In this document: piece after piece, positions 18,501 to 27,433 of the stretch
How positions within the stretch are numbered: position 1 is the stretch's first letter
Layout of the letters: every line of letters starts with the position of its first letter
NCBI RefSeq assembly: GCF_011074885.1
Contig: NC_054688.1
Span: 186,001-250,000, forward strand
From: Brettanomyces bruxellensis
Lineage: Eukaryota > Ascomycota > Pichiomycetes > Pichiales > Pichiaceae
Length of the DNA: 64,000 bases
Direction: 5' to 3'
The notes under the pieces: generated by a model
The model's input: only the letters and a program-made list of their open reading frames with translations
Database searches by the model: none
Told to the model about the DNA's origin: nothing
Position numbers and translations under genes: made by a program

Positions 18501-19069
18501 ACGTTTGACCCCCCAATAATAGTCACCTTCAAACTTTGATAGCCTGTTTGAAGCGTGTACCCACCATTCACATCAAATAAGTCAATTGCTGCATATCCAA
18601 TAAAGAGTCTCTTTCCCGATCTCGGCTCACTGCTATATAATTTTATTAGCAGCCTTGAATCCAGAGGGAGCTTTGAATAATCGATTGGCAAGTTTATCCA
18701 CTCGTTTCTGCTCTGTTCCTTGTTGGTTTTCATGTGCTTACTTCCGCTTTTCCTTATGTTTGTGCCAACATAAATGCTTGAATCGAACTTTATCGTAGAC
18801 ACCACTGAACACGTCAAGCCTTTGCCAATTCCTGATTCAATTGAAATTGTAGCAATCAAGGAGCATCTTTCGTCAAGTGTATTCTCGATTTTTGCCCTTA
18901 CCACGTTGGCAGTGGCATCATCTAGCCCGTCTGTTGTTGTTTTGTATATAATGTCAAATAGTTGCCTGGTAAATCCACTCAGTCCAATCAGTTTCAATCT
19001 GAAGGGAATATGGAGGTCCTTTGAAAGGCAGAAGTTGATAACATTTTGGTTTGCATCATGATTCTGCAT
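15509..19069 (-). CDS. VPS34: Class III phosphatidylinositol 3-kinase Vps34
   Basis: Makes phosphatidylinositol 3-phosphate for vacuolar sorting and autophagy with Vps15, Vps30 and partners. The N-terminus begins the C2 region (INFCLSKDLHIPFRLKLIGL) much as in S. cerevisiae. A helical PIK region follows near residues 350-620. The kinase domain starts near 925 (GDDLRQDQF), with GVGDRHLENLLL (catalytic loop) and HADFGYILG (DFG). The C-terminus ends HSMAQYWRS, matching the family's membrane-binding tail. At 1,186 residues it is about 300 longer than S. cerevisiae Vps34 (about 875). The excess is low-complexity insertions around 640-680 and 755-860 and in the C2-helical linker. The frame is intact throughout. 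Confidence 0.96.
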   Translation of the reverse strand: MQNHDANQNVINFCLSKDLHIPFRLKLIGLSGFTRQLFDIIYKTTTDGLDDATANVVRAKIENTLDERCSLIATISIESGIGKGLTCSVVSTIKFDSSIYVGTNIRKSGSKHMKTNKEQSRNEWINLPIDYSKLPLDSRLLIKLYSSEPRSGKRLFIGYAAIDLFDVNGGYTLQTGYQSLKVTIIGGSNVKSETDGISPRTKNLSSTLSRLEEKLGERRKGNLPSTDWLNNMTFEAIEKLNLEEIERIKEFSGNISMAELPRQGALFIDIELVKFEMPIVFSDIKYAPLRIPALVSTSEKGEITSNNGNKVNNLKAGTNDFNRITYDNREEFNKNPSFSVFDPEQYRVNISEDPIEYKFRKLERTHQLSSLDKDLKPTLKVRAKLDAILKKQFFEKLSQQEKNLIWKFRFFLLNGLVINGSNEQYNNFIINFIKCIDWDGDFEVKEFLTIIRDLDTRSGGSNLFIQELTIVDCLELLSKVYRNKIVRGMAIKRLRMASDEDLELFMVQLVHSIQNEQEIRINDSDGDGGASESKYDDFVDEFEAQLLQGAANGGYQLVEKEAEIADDPIIRLLYSPRLFELSKKVAKVPGLTSPLSDFIIERTLGNSSLANYFFWNLKVMVDEEKSTNCDRQSKYVDTNVVAVVEEGGAEEADGAERGGKYGQSKRQARSDHRKRYRKRFHHVHLYERVLFTLIMRLANSGEGSHQRIMMLRRQVELIRQLRGISLKIKTVYKKEPTPKKVEILKRLLREKHKRSLLGGKMEGKRTRSRSATATSALESMGLSISNRLGSKAEGRISSDEEYQADQDADSEVRFGRVESRRSRNAEDRGSNESRSSSVGSNSSQTSTLNGLQSPITAVHTPRRRNRAFGIEYESLLAFPAIPFPLDPRVSVFGSIPEHCNVFKSSLSPLKVSFKADTPSAEYPVMYKIGDDLRQDQFVIQIIALMNKILKSENLDLKLSPYRILATGPVEGLIQFVPNSSLWSILSKYNNSILAFLQKYNPDPTAPHKVKPEVMDTYVRSCAGYCVITYILGVGDRHLENLLLTKDGYFFHADFGYILGEDPKPFPPLMKLPIQVIEGMGGLNDENYQKFCNYCYITYLTLRRNASIVLNLFQLMINTSVPALRTIDPDNESEKMEIIWKVQEKFMLNLDDEGAVRHFQRLIDDSVNAVYPVVIDRLHSMAQYWRS

Positions 19070-19650
19070 TTTCAGGCACTTCTTTGCTATTTCTTATAGT
19101 TCTAATGGTATATTGGATGGTGATTGAACAGAGTTAGAAAAGAGAAAGCCGAGAATTAATTAGTGTACACTTTTTCTCGCGTATATTTTTCTCGTGATTT
19201 TTTGCCGGATCTTGCTTATCTTATCAGCAGGTGGTTTTAAGGTGAGGATTGTTTGTGGAAGATGAAGATAAAGGGTAGGTACAGATTGTGATATTGTGAC
19301 AGATTGTAATGAAGTGTATGATGAAGATTCTGATAAAGATTATGATAAAGATTATGACAAAAGACAAAGCACGGGTATTTCAGCTAGAGATATCGGATGG
19401 TAATAAAAGTAGAAAGCACATCGCACTATTCAGAGTCAAGGATTTATGAAGACAATACAGGCACGACCAGCACATATCAGAATTATAAACGATTATATTA
19501 GGTATATATTGTGTGTTCAGAAAATAGTTTGGCAGAATAAAGATAAACGCAAAAAGTCATGAGCTACAACTCAGCAGAGTACACGCATCAGTATCCAGAA
19601 TTATTAGTTATCATTGAACATAAACAAAGAATCAAGGAAGAAATATTAGC
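19070..19650. promoter_or_regulatory. VPS34 upstream region / 3' flank of the ammonium permease gene
   Basis: AT-rich, purine-rich on the plus strand. A small run of GATAAAGATTAT units occurs at about 19330-19356, within a longer GATGAAGAT-rich stretch (19261-19360). No gene is supported. Confidence 0.4.
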
Positions 19651-21072
19651 TCAGCTACTGCTGGACTTGCCAGTAGACTTCTCCTCGGTAGATTCGTCGT
19701 TCTTTGGAAGAGGAACAACATTTGCATCCCCAGCATTCTTCTTCATGAAACGAGGAAGATGAGTTCTGGATGCAACGGATCTGATAGGCTCCGGAATGTA
19801 CATGTTGGAGTCCTCGTAAGTGAACTCACCGATCTGGGCGGCATCAGTACCAAGGTCCTCCTCTTCTTCACTCAACCGGATCTTAAGGAATGGAATCTGG
19901 TTCATGAGAAGCAACAAAATCGATGTCACGACAAACGACCATGCGTCGATCGACACATTGGCGGCCAACTGGTATCCCAACTGCACCCAGTGGTGGTTCA
20001 ACCAACCACCGGCAGCTGGAGCAGCATCCAAGTCTGTTGCCACAATGTAGTCAGCGGCAAAAAGACCAGTTAAGGCAGATCCAACGAATCCACCAACACC
20101 GTGCAAAGCCCAGGCATCCATACCATCATCGATTTCAAGCATATTCTTCAAATCCACGGCATAGTTGGCGGCAATGGCGGTCAAAACACCGATTGGCACG
20201 GCAAAGTAGATCGGAACGAAACCGGCAGCAGGTGTGATACCGACCAATCCAGCAACTGCACCCGAACAAAGTCCCACAGTGGTCCATTTGTGGCCACAAC
20301 GGAAGTAGTCAAGAATCATCCATGCGAGACCACCACACGAGGCAGCCAAGTTGGTGTTCAAGCAGGCGTAAAATCCTCTAAGAGAAGCATTTCCTGAAGA
20401 GCCACCGTTGAAACCAAACCATCCAAACCAAAGGAAAACGGTTCCAAGAACAACAGAAGTCACAGAGTGAGGCTTGTACTTGGGAAGGCCCTTTCTGGCG
20501 ACTGGGTCTCTTCTCTTACCGCAAACAAAGGCGTAGGCCAAGGCTCCGAATCCGGAAGACTGGTGGACTGGACCACCACCTGCGAAATCGTAAGTTCCCA
20601 ATGTTGCAAGCCATCCATCGGCATTCCAAGTCCACATTGCACATGGGCAGTAGACTATGGTCGTCCAGAGGAACAAGAACACCATCATAGGGCCAAGTCT
20701 GGCTCTCTCACAGGCACCACCAAGCATGATGGCTCCCGTGATCATGGCAAACATACACTGGAAGAAGCAGTAGACCACCTGTGGCATTGCATCGTCAAAA
20801 GTGTCATCAAGAATGTCCTTTAAGGAAAAGTACGTGAGGTCCCCGATAAAGCCGTGGTGCGCAGTACCGAAGGTAAGCGAGTAACCCCAGAAAAACCACT
20901 GGAAGGTCACCACACAAATGGCCATCATAGAGGCCCAAAGTAAAGATAAGGCATGTTTCTTTCTTGAAAGTCCCGAGTACAACAATCCGATACCTGGGAT
21001 CATGATCCAGACTAAGGCTCCTGATGTGGCAAGCCACACCATGGCCGTCTGGTCGTTCATGTTTTTGACCAT
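19651..21072 (-). CDS. MEP2: Ammonium permease, Mep2-type
   Basis: Plasma-membrane ammonium transporter of the Amt/Mep/Rh family. The 473-residue protein has the expected eleven hydrophobic segments after a short outside N-terminus (MVKNMNDQTAMVWLATSGAL). Both pore histidines are present: H170 (GGGPVHQSSG) and H324 (WALHGVGGF). In S. cerevisiae Mep1/Mep3 the first is glutamate, so this resembles Mep2, the high-affinity permease implicated in ammonium sensing. The C-terminal cytosolic tail is charged (SEEEEDLGTDAAQIGEF), in keeping with the regulated tail of Mep2. A GATAAG element on this strand (21292-21297) lies about 220 bp upstream, suiting nitrogen control. Exact paralogue assignment is inference from the twin-His pair. 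Confidence 0.9.
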   Translation of the reverse strand: MVKNMNDQTAMVWLATSGALVWIMIPGIGLLYSGLSRKKHALSLLWASMMAICVVTFQWFFWGYSLTFGTAHHGFIGDLTYFSLKDILDDTFDDAMPQVVYCFFQCMFAMITGAIMLGGACERARLGPMMVFLFLWTTIVYCPCAMWTWNADGWLATLGTYDFAGGGPVHQSSGFGALAYAFVCGKRRDPVARKGLPKYKPHSVTSVVLGTVFLWFGWFGFNGGSSGNASLRGFYACLNTNLAASCGGLAWMILDYFRCGHKWTTVGLCSGAVAGLVGITPAAGFVPIYFAVPIGVLTAIAANYAVDLKNMLEIDDGMDAWALHGVGGFVGSALTGLFAADYIVATDLDAAPAAGGWLNHHWVQLGYQLAANVSIDAWSFVVTSILLLLMNQIPFLKIRLSEEEEDLGTDAAQIGEFTYEDSNMYIPEPIRSVASRTHLPRFMKKNAGDANVVPLPKNDESTEEKSTGKSSSS

Positions 21073-23297
21073 ATTGGAGTGTTATTTGTCAATATGGCGA
21101 AAGCTATAAGCGAAGATTGAGAGTCGAGGAGGAGAAAGAATAAAAAAGGAGATGAGACAAGAACACCCGAAGGCCAAGGGTGCCACCTGCCAAAAACTTT
21201 AACCTGGATCTCCCCGCCATTATATACCTGGCGTACTCCGTACAACAACAACAAGCACATACATGAAAGTTAAAAATAATTCGGAATGCTTCTTATCTCA
21301 AGGAAAATCTTCCCAGCTTTGTTCTGCACCAACTTATTTTTTTTTTTAGATGCATCAGATGGTCCCAAAAAAAAAATTGGTAATAATCAAAAAAGTGAAC
21401 AACAATAACAATAAAACGCCGAATATCTATCAGGGTTCAGATGTTTCTTGCCGGATACTGGGGGTGGCCGAAAAACTTTTACTCACAATAGCAACGGCAA
21501 CAAACATGTCTATCTGCCGGTTCTCCAGCCAATAAAAGCCCTCACCTAAAGTAGGGCCTGCCGAATCCGGTACCATTGTTGTGCGATTTCCAGAATCGCG
21601 AATCTTTCTGTTATCAACAGCCAACAAATTTCATCGGTTTCCTGCTGATTCATGTCATGCTCGATTAGTTACAAATCTACGGTTGTACCTTTTTTTTATT
21701 GTTTGCTTCCCTTTCTGACTATTGTCCTTACTTCTGGTATCTACAAACTTCTCTTTCAACAAGTTGTTTTATTCTCTTCTCGATAATGTGCACTAACTGC
21801 ATCTGTTACGTCTTCCTTTCATTTCCATTCTCTTTGCCTATTTCTCTTCATTTTATCTACCTTCGAAGCCACGGCTTTATTCTGTATTCTCACATCTAGC
21901 GGCATTGACTCCTTAACACCCTTTTACCGATGAGGTAGTGAGAACTCAACTCACATCGCACTGAAACGTTTTACTCATCTCATTTTTTATTCTTTTGGCT
22001 ATTATTCATTATTCATACACATCTTTCTCGATGGCCGAACGTTGATTTCACACTGAAAGGGTTCGTAATCTTAAAATAACGCCGATGACTGTTTCAATGG
22101 CTTCTTTTATGGCCAAATCCCTCTTGCTTTGCTTCATGTTATACCTTAATGACTGCTCAACCTGTCCCGGTGATAATTTTCACTTTCTTATTATTTTTTT
22201 TTACTATCCCTTTATTTTTCAGTTTTCCATCATGTCGTGCACGATCGGTTTTCCAGCTATCATCACCCTGACTTTTTTTTTTTTTTGATCCGCTAATCTC
22301 AATTTTCATTGCTCTTCGGTTTCAGCCTCGTTTATCTTGGCCTGTATCCGGCAATATATCACCGGATCAATAATAATTGACCGCTATTTTGGCCAATATC
22401 TATCTCTAAACGACCTGAACTATCTCGACTTATCTATCAGCCAATCCACCGATCAATTTATTTATCTATCCCTCCACTTATATTTGAATTAATTCAGCCG
22501 AGCTTTAGCATCTACTTAGTACCCTGATATTTTTTCCTGTACATTACCGGGATCCGTATTTTCATTCTTTCAGCCTCTTTGAAAACCTTTACATCTTATC
22601 ATTTAAAAGATCGACTCTTTGTTCAGTGCTAAACAACATCATCTGAGAGTTGAATGAGTACGTAAATAAATAAACAAGGCTAGTATAAATTTTTACTACG
22701 GCATTAATTTTTTTTTGTTGTTGTTTACCAGGCTCATTCTATTGTTGTTAAATCACAAAAACAGCAATAATATAGGAAGCGCCAATTAAGTTGGATTTGC
22801 TTTGCGCATTTGTGCATTGTTCATTGGCCTTCCTCTTTCTCCTTCGGTAATTCACATTCTTCTCCAATTATTCAACTTACTGAGAGTTCTTCTGACTTCA
22901 GCTTGTTCAGAATAGGAAACGCATCTCCGAAAAACCCTTCTTAGCCCGAATCCATACTTGGCTTTCATATTTGCTCCCTCATTACGGACCAATAATTACT
23001 TTTCATGCTTTTTATTTTTATTATACTAACGGTAGAAAATAGTCATAGTATTGTCATATTATAAGCCATAAACATGGCTATTCATTTCATTTCCGCTTCC
23101 TACCTTGACCTAAAATTACATACCTTTCAATTGTTTAATAAATTAATTATTTATCCTATCTCCTTAATGTTTAATGTTGCTTGTTACTGCTTATCGGATA
23201 TTTATCACTCCACTCCTGTTCACTCATTCTATAGAAAAGCATGCTTCATGTTCCGGGTGTCCTCGGTAACTGTCGAAATTACTTGCTACCTTTTTTT
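21073..23297. promoter_or_regulatory. 2.2-kb pyrimidine-rich region upstream of the ammonium permease gene
   Basis: No gene is supported between the permease start codon and the IRC3 stop codon. The plus strand is strongly T/C-biased over much of 21700-23000, with many TTTC and CTTT words and T runs (22194-22202, 22269-22286). GATA-type sites on the permease strand include CTTATC at 21292-21297, at 22429-22434 and near 22595. The region is long for a yeast promoter, but nutrient-regulated permease genes often have extended upstream regions. An unannotated non-coding transcript is possible; I see no direct evidence for one. Confidence 0.5.
21292..21297 (-). promoter_or_regulatory. GATAAG element upstream of the ammonium permease gene
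   Basis: CTTATC on the plus strand reads GATAAG on the gene strand, about 220 bp before the start codon. GATA factors (Gln3/Gat1) bind this core to activate MEP genes under nitrogen limitation in S. cerevisiae. A six-base match alone is weak evidence. Confidence 0.45.
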
Positions 23298-25433
23298 TCA
23301 ATATTTCCGTGATTGTCTATTAAAGCCTGCCAAACCTATTTTATCACATTCTGGCTCTATCCAACTATCTTCAGGAGGAGGAGGTGGTGGTGCCTCCATT
23401 AAATCCAATCTCTTCTTCTTCGTGTTCAAGATTTTCTTACTCACCCATATTTCAAGCGTTTTCTTCCTGGAAATCGTATATCCAGAAATGAGATTAGAGG
23501 CCTCAAATTTTGACAGCTTGTCCAATTCTCGGTCTACTACTTGGCAAAACTTGCCGACATCCACGTGACACTGCCTCGATGGGTTTATTATTTCCTTTAT
23601 TGCATTTAGAAGGAAGTCATGCTGCTTGGATGTAATCTTACTTCTGCCAAAAATGAACCTCCTTGCATTCGCAGACTCGTATGCCTCTTTTTTGAGAGAG
23701 TCACTCTCAATATCCTCAGAAAACTTCTTCAAAAGCTCAGCAATGCTGTCTGACTGTGCGATATTCTTACTCAATGGTATCCGTACATATCTGGGGAATC
23801 TACCCCCTGTTGGTATCTTTTTTGGCACCATGCTCACATAGATCAACTTGGCAATCTGCTTTTTACGATCTATATCGATCTTATAATAATGACTAGAGCT
23901 TATTCTCATGGCCCAAGTATCCTTTCTGATCTGGAGCCATGGATCACGACTCCTCATTATTGTTCCATACACCTGCCTCTCGATCTGTTTAGATGAGTTT
24001 ACCCTGTCTGCTTTCCATGATTGTAGAAGCTCCTTGAAACCTTCAAAGCTCTTAAACTCTACATAATCTGGTTGTTTGTTGAGAGGAATATCCTTGGAGC
24101 CATTTCCATGTATCCCACCTCCAAACAAGCTCCCAATTGGGTTTTTAACCGTTACTCCTCCTAAAGTGTTATCTATGCTTATTCCTGTCTCTTCACTATC
24201 CACAAAATCCACCACAAGGCATTTTGTTTTGCCTTGAGACAGCCGTAAACCCCTTCCAACCATTTGTGTAAGCAACGGCTGGGATTTTGTAGGCCGAAGA
24301 AGAAGAATTGAGTCGATATTTGGTATATCGGTACCTTCAGTGAAAACACCGCAGTTAATAAGAACCTCGATCTGTCTATTTTTGAACTTCTCAATGGTCT
24401 GTGCTCTATCAGACAAAGTCGTAGATCCCGTAACGTATTCAGCTTTGATTCCATTCAATGCAAAAAGCTTTGCGAGAGCCTGCATATGTTCAACATCACA
24501 GCAAAAAACGAGTGTCGACTTGATGTTGCGTTTCTGCCTGAAATACTTGTAAGTTTTAAGCGCCAACACGTTTGTCTCGCTGGTGTTGACGTGTTTTGCC
24601 AACGAATCAAGCTTATAATCTCCGTCTCCTCCCATTTCGACGGCGGAGAGTCGAAAACCAGCTTCGACCATCTTCCAATCACAATCGACCAAGTAGCCCT
24701 CATCCACAAGCGAGACCATTGATTTCTCATATACAATCTCGTCGAAAACTTGCCGAAGAGGCTTCTTATCGTGTCTTTTTAAGGTTGCCGAGAATCCTAA
24801 TAAAAACGGACTTTCCTTAAACGAGCAATTTTTCTCCTTGAGGCAGTTGAACCACCTAAAGATCTGTAGATACGAGTCACTAACAGCATGATGGCACTCG
24901 TCTACGATGATTCCCCGAAATGTATTCTTTGGAAACTTCATTAGTCTCTCTTTGGATCTCGCTAATGTTGGTACACTGGCAATCACAACAAACAACTTGT
25001 CACCTTCTGCCTCAAGCATCTCTCGTGTCACATTTGCCTTTGCCATCTCAAGAAATACATCGCATCCCTCAAGCTCTTTACAGCTCCGTATAGATCGCAT
25101 TGCCTGATCTGCCAATTCTTTTCTGTGAACTAATATGAGAACACCGTTTCCACGTTTTTCACCATTGCTTGGATCTGGAAGTGGTAATTCGACCAATCTC
25201 GGAATCAGCTTTGTGAAAACAAAAGTTTTGCCACCTCCCGTGGCAATACTAACCGCTAGTCTCCGCTTTTTTCCCTCTTTTAATGTATTCACACACTGTT
25301 TAATGCATTCCGCCTGATATGGTCTAAGCGCCCTGGTGGCATATCTTGCCGAAGAAAGCCAGAAACTGCGAATTGCACTTTTGCACAGCCAGCCCTGGGG
25401 TCGAGCCCAAATCCGTCCTGCAGAGAACATCAC
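23298..25433 (-). CDS. IRC3: Mitochondrial DNA branch-migration helicase Irc3
   Basis: Superfamily 2 helicase that acts on branched mitochondrial DNA. The 711-residue protein starts with a basic, Ser/Arg-rich presequence (MMFSAGRIWARPQGW...) that fits mitochondrial import. Helicase motifs appear in order: Q-like RPYQAE (about 37-42), Walker A IATGGGKTF (about 63-71), DECHHAVSD (motif II), FSATLKR (motif III), EGTDIPNID (motif V) and QMVGRGLR (motif VI). A C-terminal extension of about 270 residues follows, as in Irc3. Length is close to the S. cerevisiae protein. A poly-proline run (EAPPPPPPEDSW) sits near the C-terminus. Confidence 0.9.
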   Translation of the reverse strand: MMFSAGRIWARPQGWLCKSAIRSFWLSSARYATRALRPYQAECIKQCVNTLKEGKKRRLAVSIATGGGKTFVFTKLIPRLVELPLPDPSNGEKRGNGVLILVHRKELADQAMRSIRSCKELEGCDVFLEMAKANVTREMLEAEGDKLFVVIASVPTLARSKERLMKFPKNTFRGIIVDECHHAVSDSYLQIFRWFNCLKEKNCSFKESPFLLGFSATLKRHDKKPLRQVFDEIVYEKSMVSLVDEGYLVDCDWKMVEAGFRLSAVEMGGDGDYKLDSLAKHVNTSETNVLALKTYKYFRQKRNIKSTLVFCCDVEHMQALAKLFALNGIKAEYVTGSTTLSDRAQTIEKFKNRQIEVLINCGVFTEGTDIPNIDSILLLRPTKSQPLLTQMVGRGLRLSQGKTKCLVVDFVDSEETGISIDNTLGGVTVKNPIGSLFGGGIHGNGSKDIPLNKQPDYVEFKSFEGFKELLQSWKADRVNSSKQIERQVYGTIMRSRDPWLQIRKDTWAMRISSSHYYKIDIDRKKQIAKLIYVSMVPKKIPTGGRFPRYVRIPLSKNIAQSDSIAELLKKFSEDIESDSLKKEAYESANARRFIFGRSKITSKQHDFLLNAIKEIINPSRQCHVDVGKFCQVVDRELDKLSKFEASNLISGYTISRKKTLEIWVSKKILNTKKKRLDLMEAPPPPPPEDSWIEPECDKIGLAGFNRQSRKY

Positions 25434-25832
25434 TATTGCCTAGTTGATGAGAAAACCTGTATCGGGAAAATGTGGCTGCTAAATTATAAGCCTATGTTGC
25501 CATCTTCTCGAATGTACAAGAGATGATAAATATCGAGTAAATATTTTAGGGTAAACAGATCTGTCACATGTTCTTTCACATAAATGGTGTACGGCTGTTA
25601 AGATGGCATTTTTTTTTTTTGTCTTGCTTCGTATATGGCGCTTAACTGAACAACGCACCGTAAACAGAGATGCTTACTAATTGTCATGTCAATGCTGCAA
25701 ATATAGCATAAAAGAAGCTGTTTTTTTATTCCTTTTTCACTGCATACATCTACTGCTGTAAGCACCTCTTCAGACTTTTTTCTGAAAAAAAAAAGGTGTT
25801 TCCAAACTAAACGGAAATAGGTTACTTCAAGC
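25434..25832. promoter_or_regulatory. Divergent IRC3/GPI8 promoter
   Basis: The 399-bp AT-rich gap between divergent starts carries T runs at about 25609-25620 and 25720-25726 and an A run at about 25785-25795. I recognise no specific binding site. Confidence 0.4.
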
Positions 25833-27041
25833 ATGATTTTACGGTATATAACGTTTATTTTAGCAGCGGCATTCCTGCCATTCACATCTCTGGCCTCAGA
25901 GCTAAATACAACAGAGGCCAAGCCACATCATCACCATACAAATAACTGGGCTGTGCTTGTGTCGACATCGCGCTTTTGGTTCAACTACAGGCACATGGCC
26001 AATACGTTAAGTATGTACCGAACGGTGAAAAGACTTGGAATTCCGGATTCACAAATTATCTTGATGCTTTCGGATGACATAGCATGTAACCCAAGGAATG
26101 CATTTCCTGGAGAGGTGTTCAACAACAAGGACAGACAGATTGAACTATACGGTGATAATGTGAAGGTTGATTATCGAGGTTACGAAGTGACGGTTGAAAA
26201 CTTTGTGAGACTTTTAACTGATAGGTGGCCTAAAGAGCATCCTAAATCGAAGAGATTGCTCACGGATGAGAATTCTAACATCTTTATATACATGACTGGG
26301 CACGGGGGAGCTGATTTCTTGAAGTTTCAAGATGCTGAAGAGATTGCATCGCAAGATCTTGCGGATGCTTTTGAGCAAATGCACGAAAAGAGAAGATACA
26401 ACGAGATTCTTTTCATGATTGACACATGTCAGGCAAACACAATGTTCAGCAAGATATACTCTCCAAATATCATGGCAATTGGATCGTCAGAACTTCATGA
26501 AAGTTCATATTCTCATCATTCTGATACTGAGATTGGTGTTGCCGTTATCGACAGATTCACATACTACAATTTGGAATTCCTTGAAAACATCACCAGAAAC
26601 TCACCGCTCACAATGCAGGACTTGGTTGATTCGTACACTCTTGAAAAAATACATTCTAATGCAGGTGTTCGCACAGATTTGTTTGATCGTGATCTTTCTG
26701 ATGTTCTCATCACCGATTTCTTTGGCAATGTTCAAAAAACCGTTGTTGACGATGTGGAGAGGGACCTTCTTTACATAGGAAATCAAGATTCTCCTTCTGC
26801 AGATGCCGAACAGTCGAAAGAGGGACAAGTTAAGGAAGCAGATGAGAAAATTTCTCCACTCTCGAATCTCAATTTAGAGAGAAGTGGAATTAACGCTTCG
26901 TCGGGCGCCGAGAATATTGATGCTGATGCAAATATCATCAGATTTAATAAAGATGATCAATCTTTCGAACACGGTCTCAAAGTTTTTGCGGTTCTTGCAT
27001 CGACCGTTTTGTTTGCCGTGTATACGACAAAATATCTATAA
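25833..27041 (+). CDS. GPI8: GPI transamidase catalytic subunit Gpi8
   Basis: Cysteine protease-like subunit of the ER GPI transamidase, which cleaves the C-terminal signal of precursor proteins and attaches the GPI anchor. The 402-residue protein has a signal peptide (residues about 1-22), then the caspase-like C13 domain starting [18 protein letters not shown]. The catalytic pair is H157 ([10 protein letters not shown]) and C199 (MIDTCQANT), at the same residue numbers as reported for S. cerevisiae Gpi8. A C-terminal membrane segment ([14 protein letters not shown]) anchors it with a short tail. A His-rich stretch (PHHHH, residues 31-35) follows the signal peptide. It is divergent from IRC3. 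Confidence 0.97.
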   Translation: MILRYITFILAAAFLPFTSLASELNTTEAKPHHHHTNNWAVLVSTSRFWFNYRHMANTLSMYRTVKRLGIPDSQIILMLSDDIACNPRNAFPGEVFNNKDRQIELYGDNVKVDYRGYEVTVENFVRLLTDRWPKEHPKSKRLLTDENSNIFIYMTGHGGADFLKFQDAEEIASQDLADAFEQMHEKRRYNEILFMIDTCQANTMFSKIYSPNIMAIGSSELHESSYSHHSDTEIGVAVIDRFTYYNLEFLENITRNSPLTMQDLVDSYTLEKIHSNAGVRTDLFDRDLSDVLITDFFGNVQKTVVDDVERDLLYIGNQDSPSADAEQSKEGQVKEADEKISPLSNLNLERSGINASSGAENIDADANIIRFNKDDQSFEHGLKVFAVLASTVLFAVYTTKYL

Positions 27042-27433
27042 AGCACTTTTCTTGTATTCTGATTACAATGATACCTGGCATGTTCGGTATTTTATGATAA
27101 TAAACGCAGTTTTGACATCGCTTCGAGGTGTTTATTCTAATTGATATTTCAAATTTTATGCCATACTTTATGCTGAGTTATAATGAATTATGCTGAATCT
27201 CAAACCTTTCGAGATGCATATGCTAGAATTTTGAAGTCTGTTCCTAGATCGTAGTTTCTTACTTTTTTTTTTTAGTCCTCAAACGCGTCGGTGTTCGGAG
27301 GTGAAATTTTTGGACGCGAAAGCATAAATATTTGTAAATTTAAGCAATTACTACTCCGACCGTATTGATTGGTTTTCATTCGATATTTGTGCAAGCACAA
27401 TCCAACAACATTATACACACGATTTTTTAAGTC
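27042..27433. promoter_or_regulatory. PRI1 upstream region with G1/S motifs
   Basis: This 392-bp gap between GPI8 and PRI1 contains ACGCGT at 27283-27288 (the MCB element bound by MBF) and CGCGAAA at about 27315-27321 (an SCB-like core). They lie about 110-150 bp upstream of the PRI1 start. DNA-replication genes in yeasts are typically driven in late G1 by such sites. Confidence 0.6.

Noticed and set aside
23074..23568. 164-codon frame overlapping the 3' end of IRC3
   Set aside because: Its second half is the antisense of IRC3 and the first half is low-complexity. The IRC3 frame is clearly the real one.
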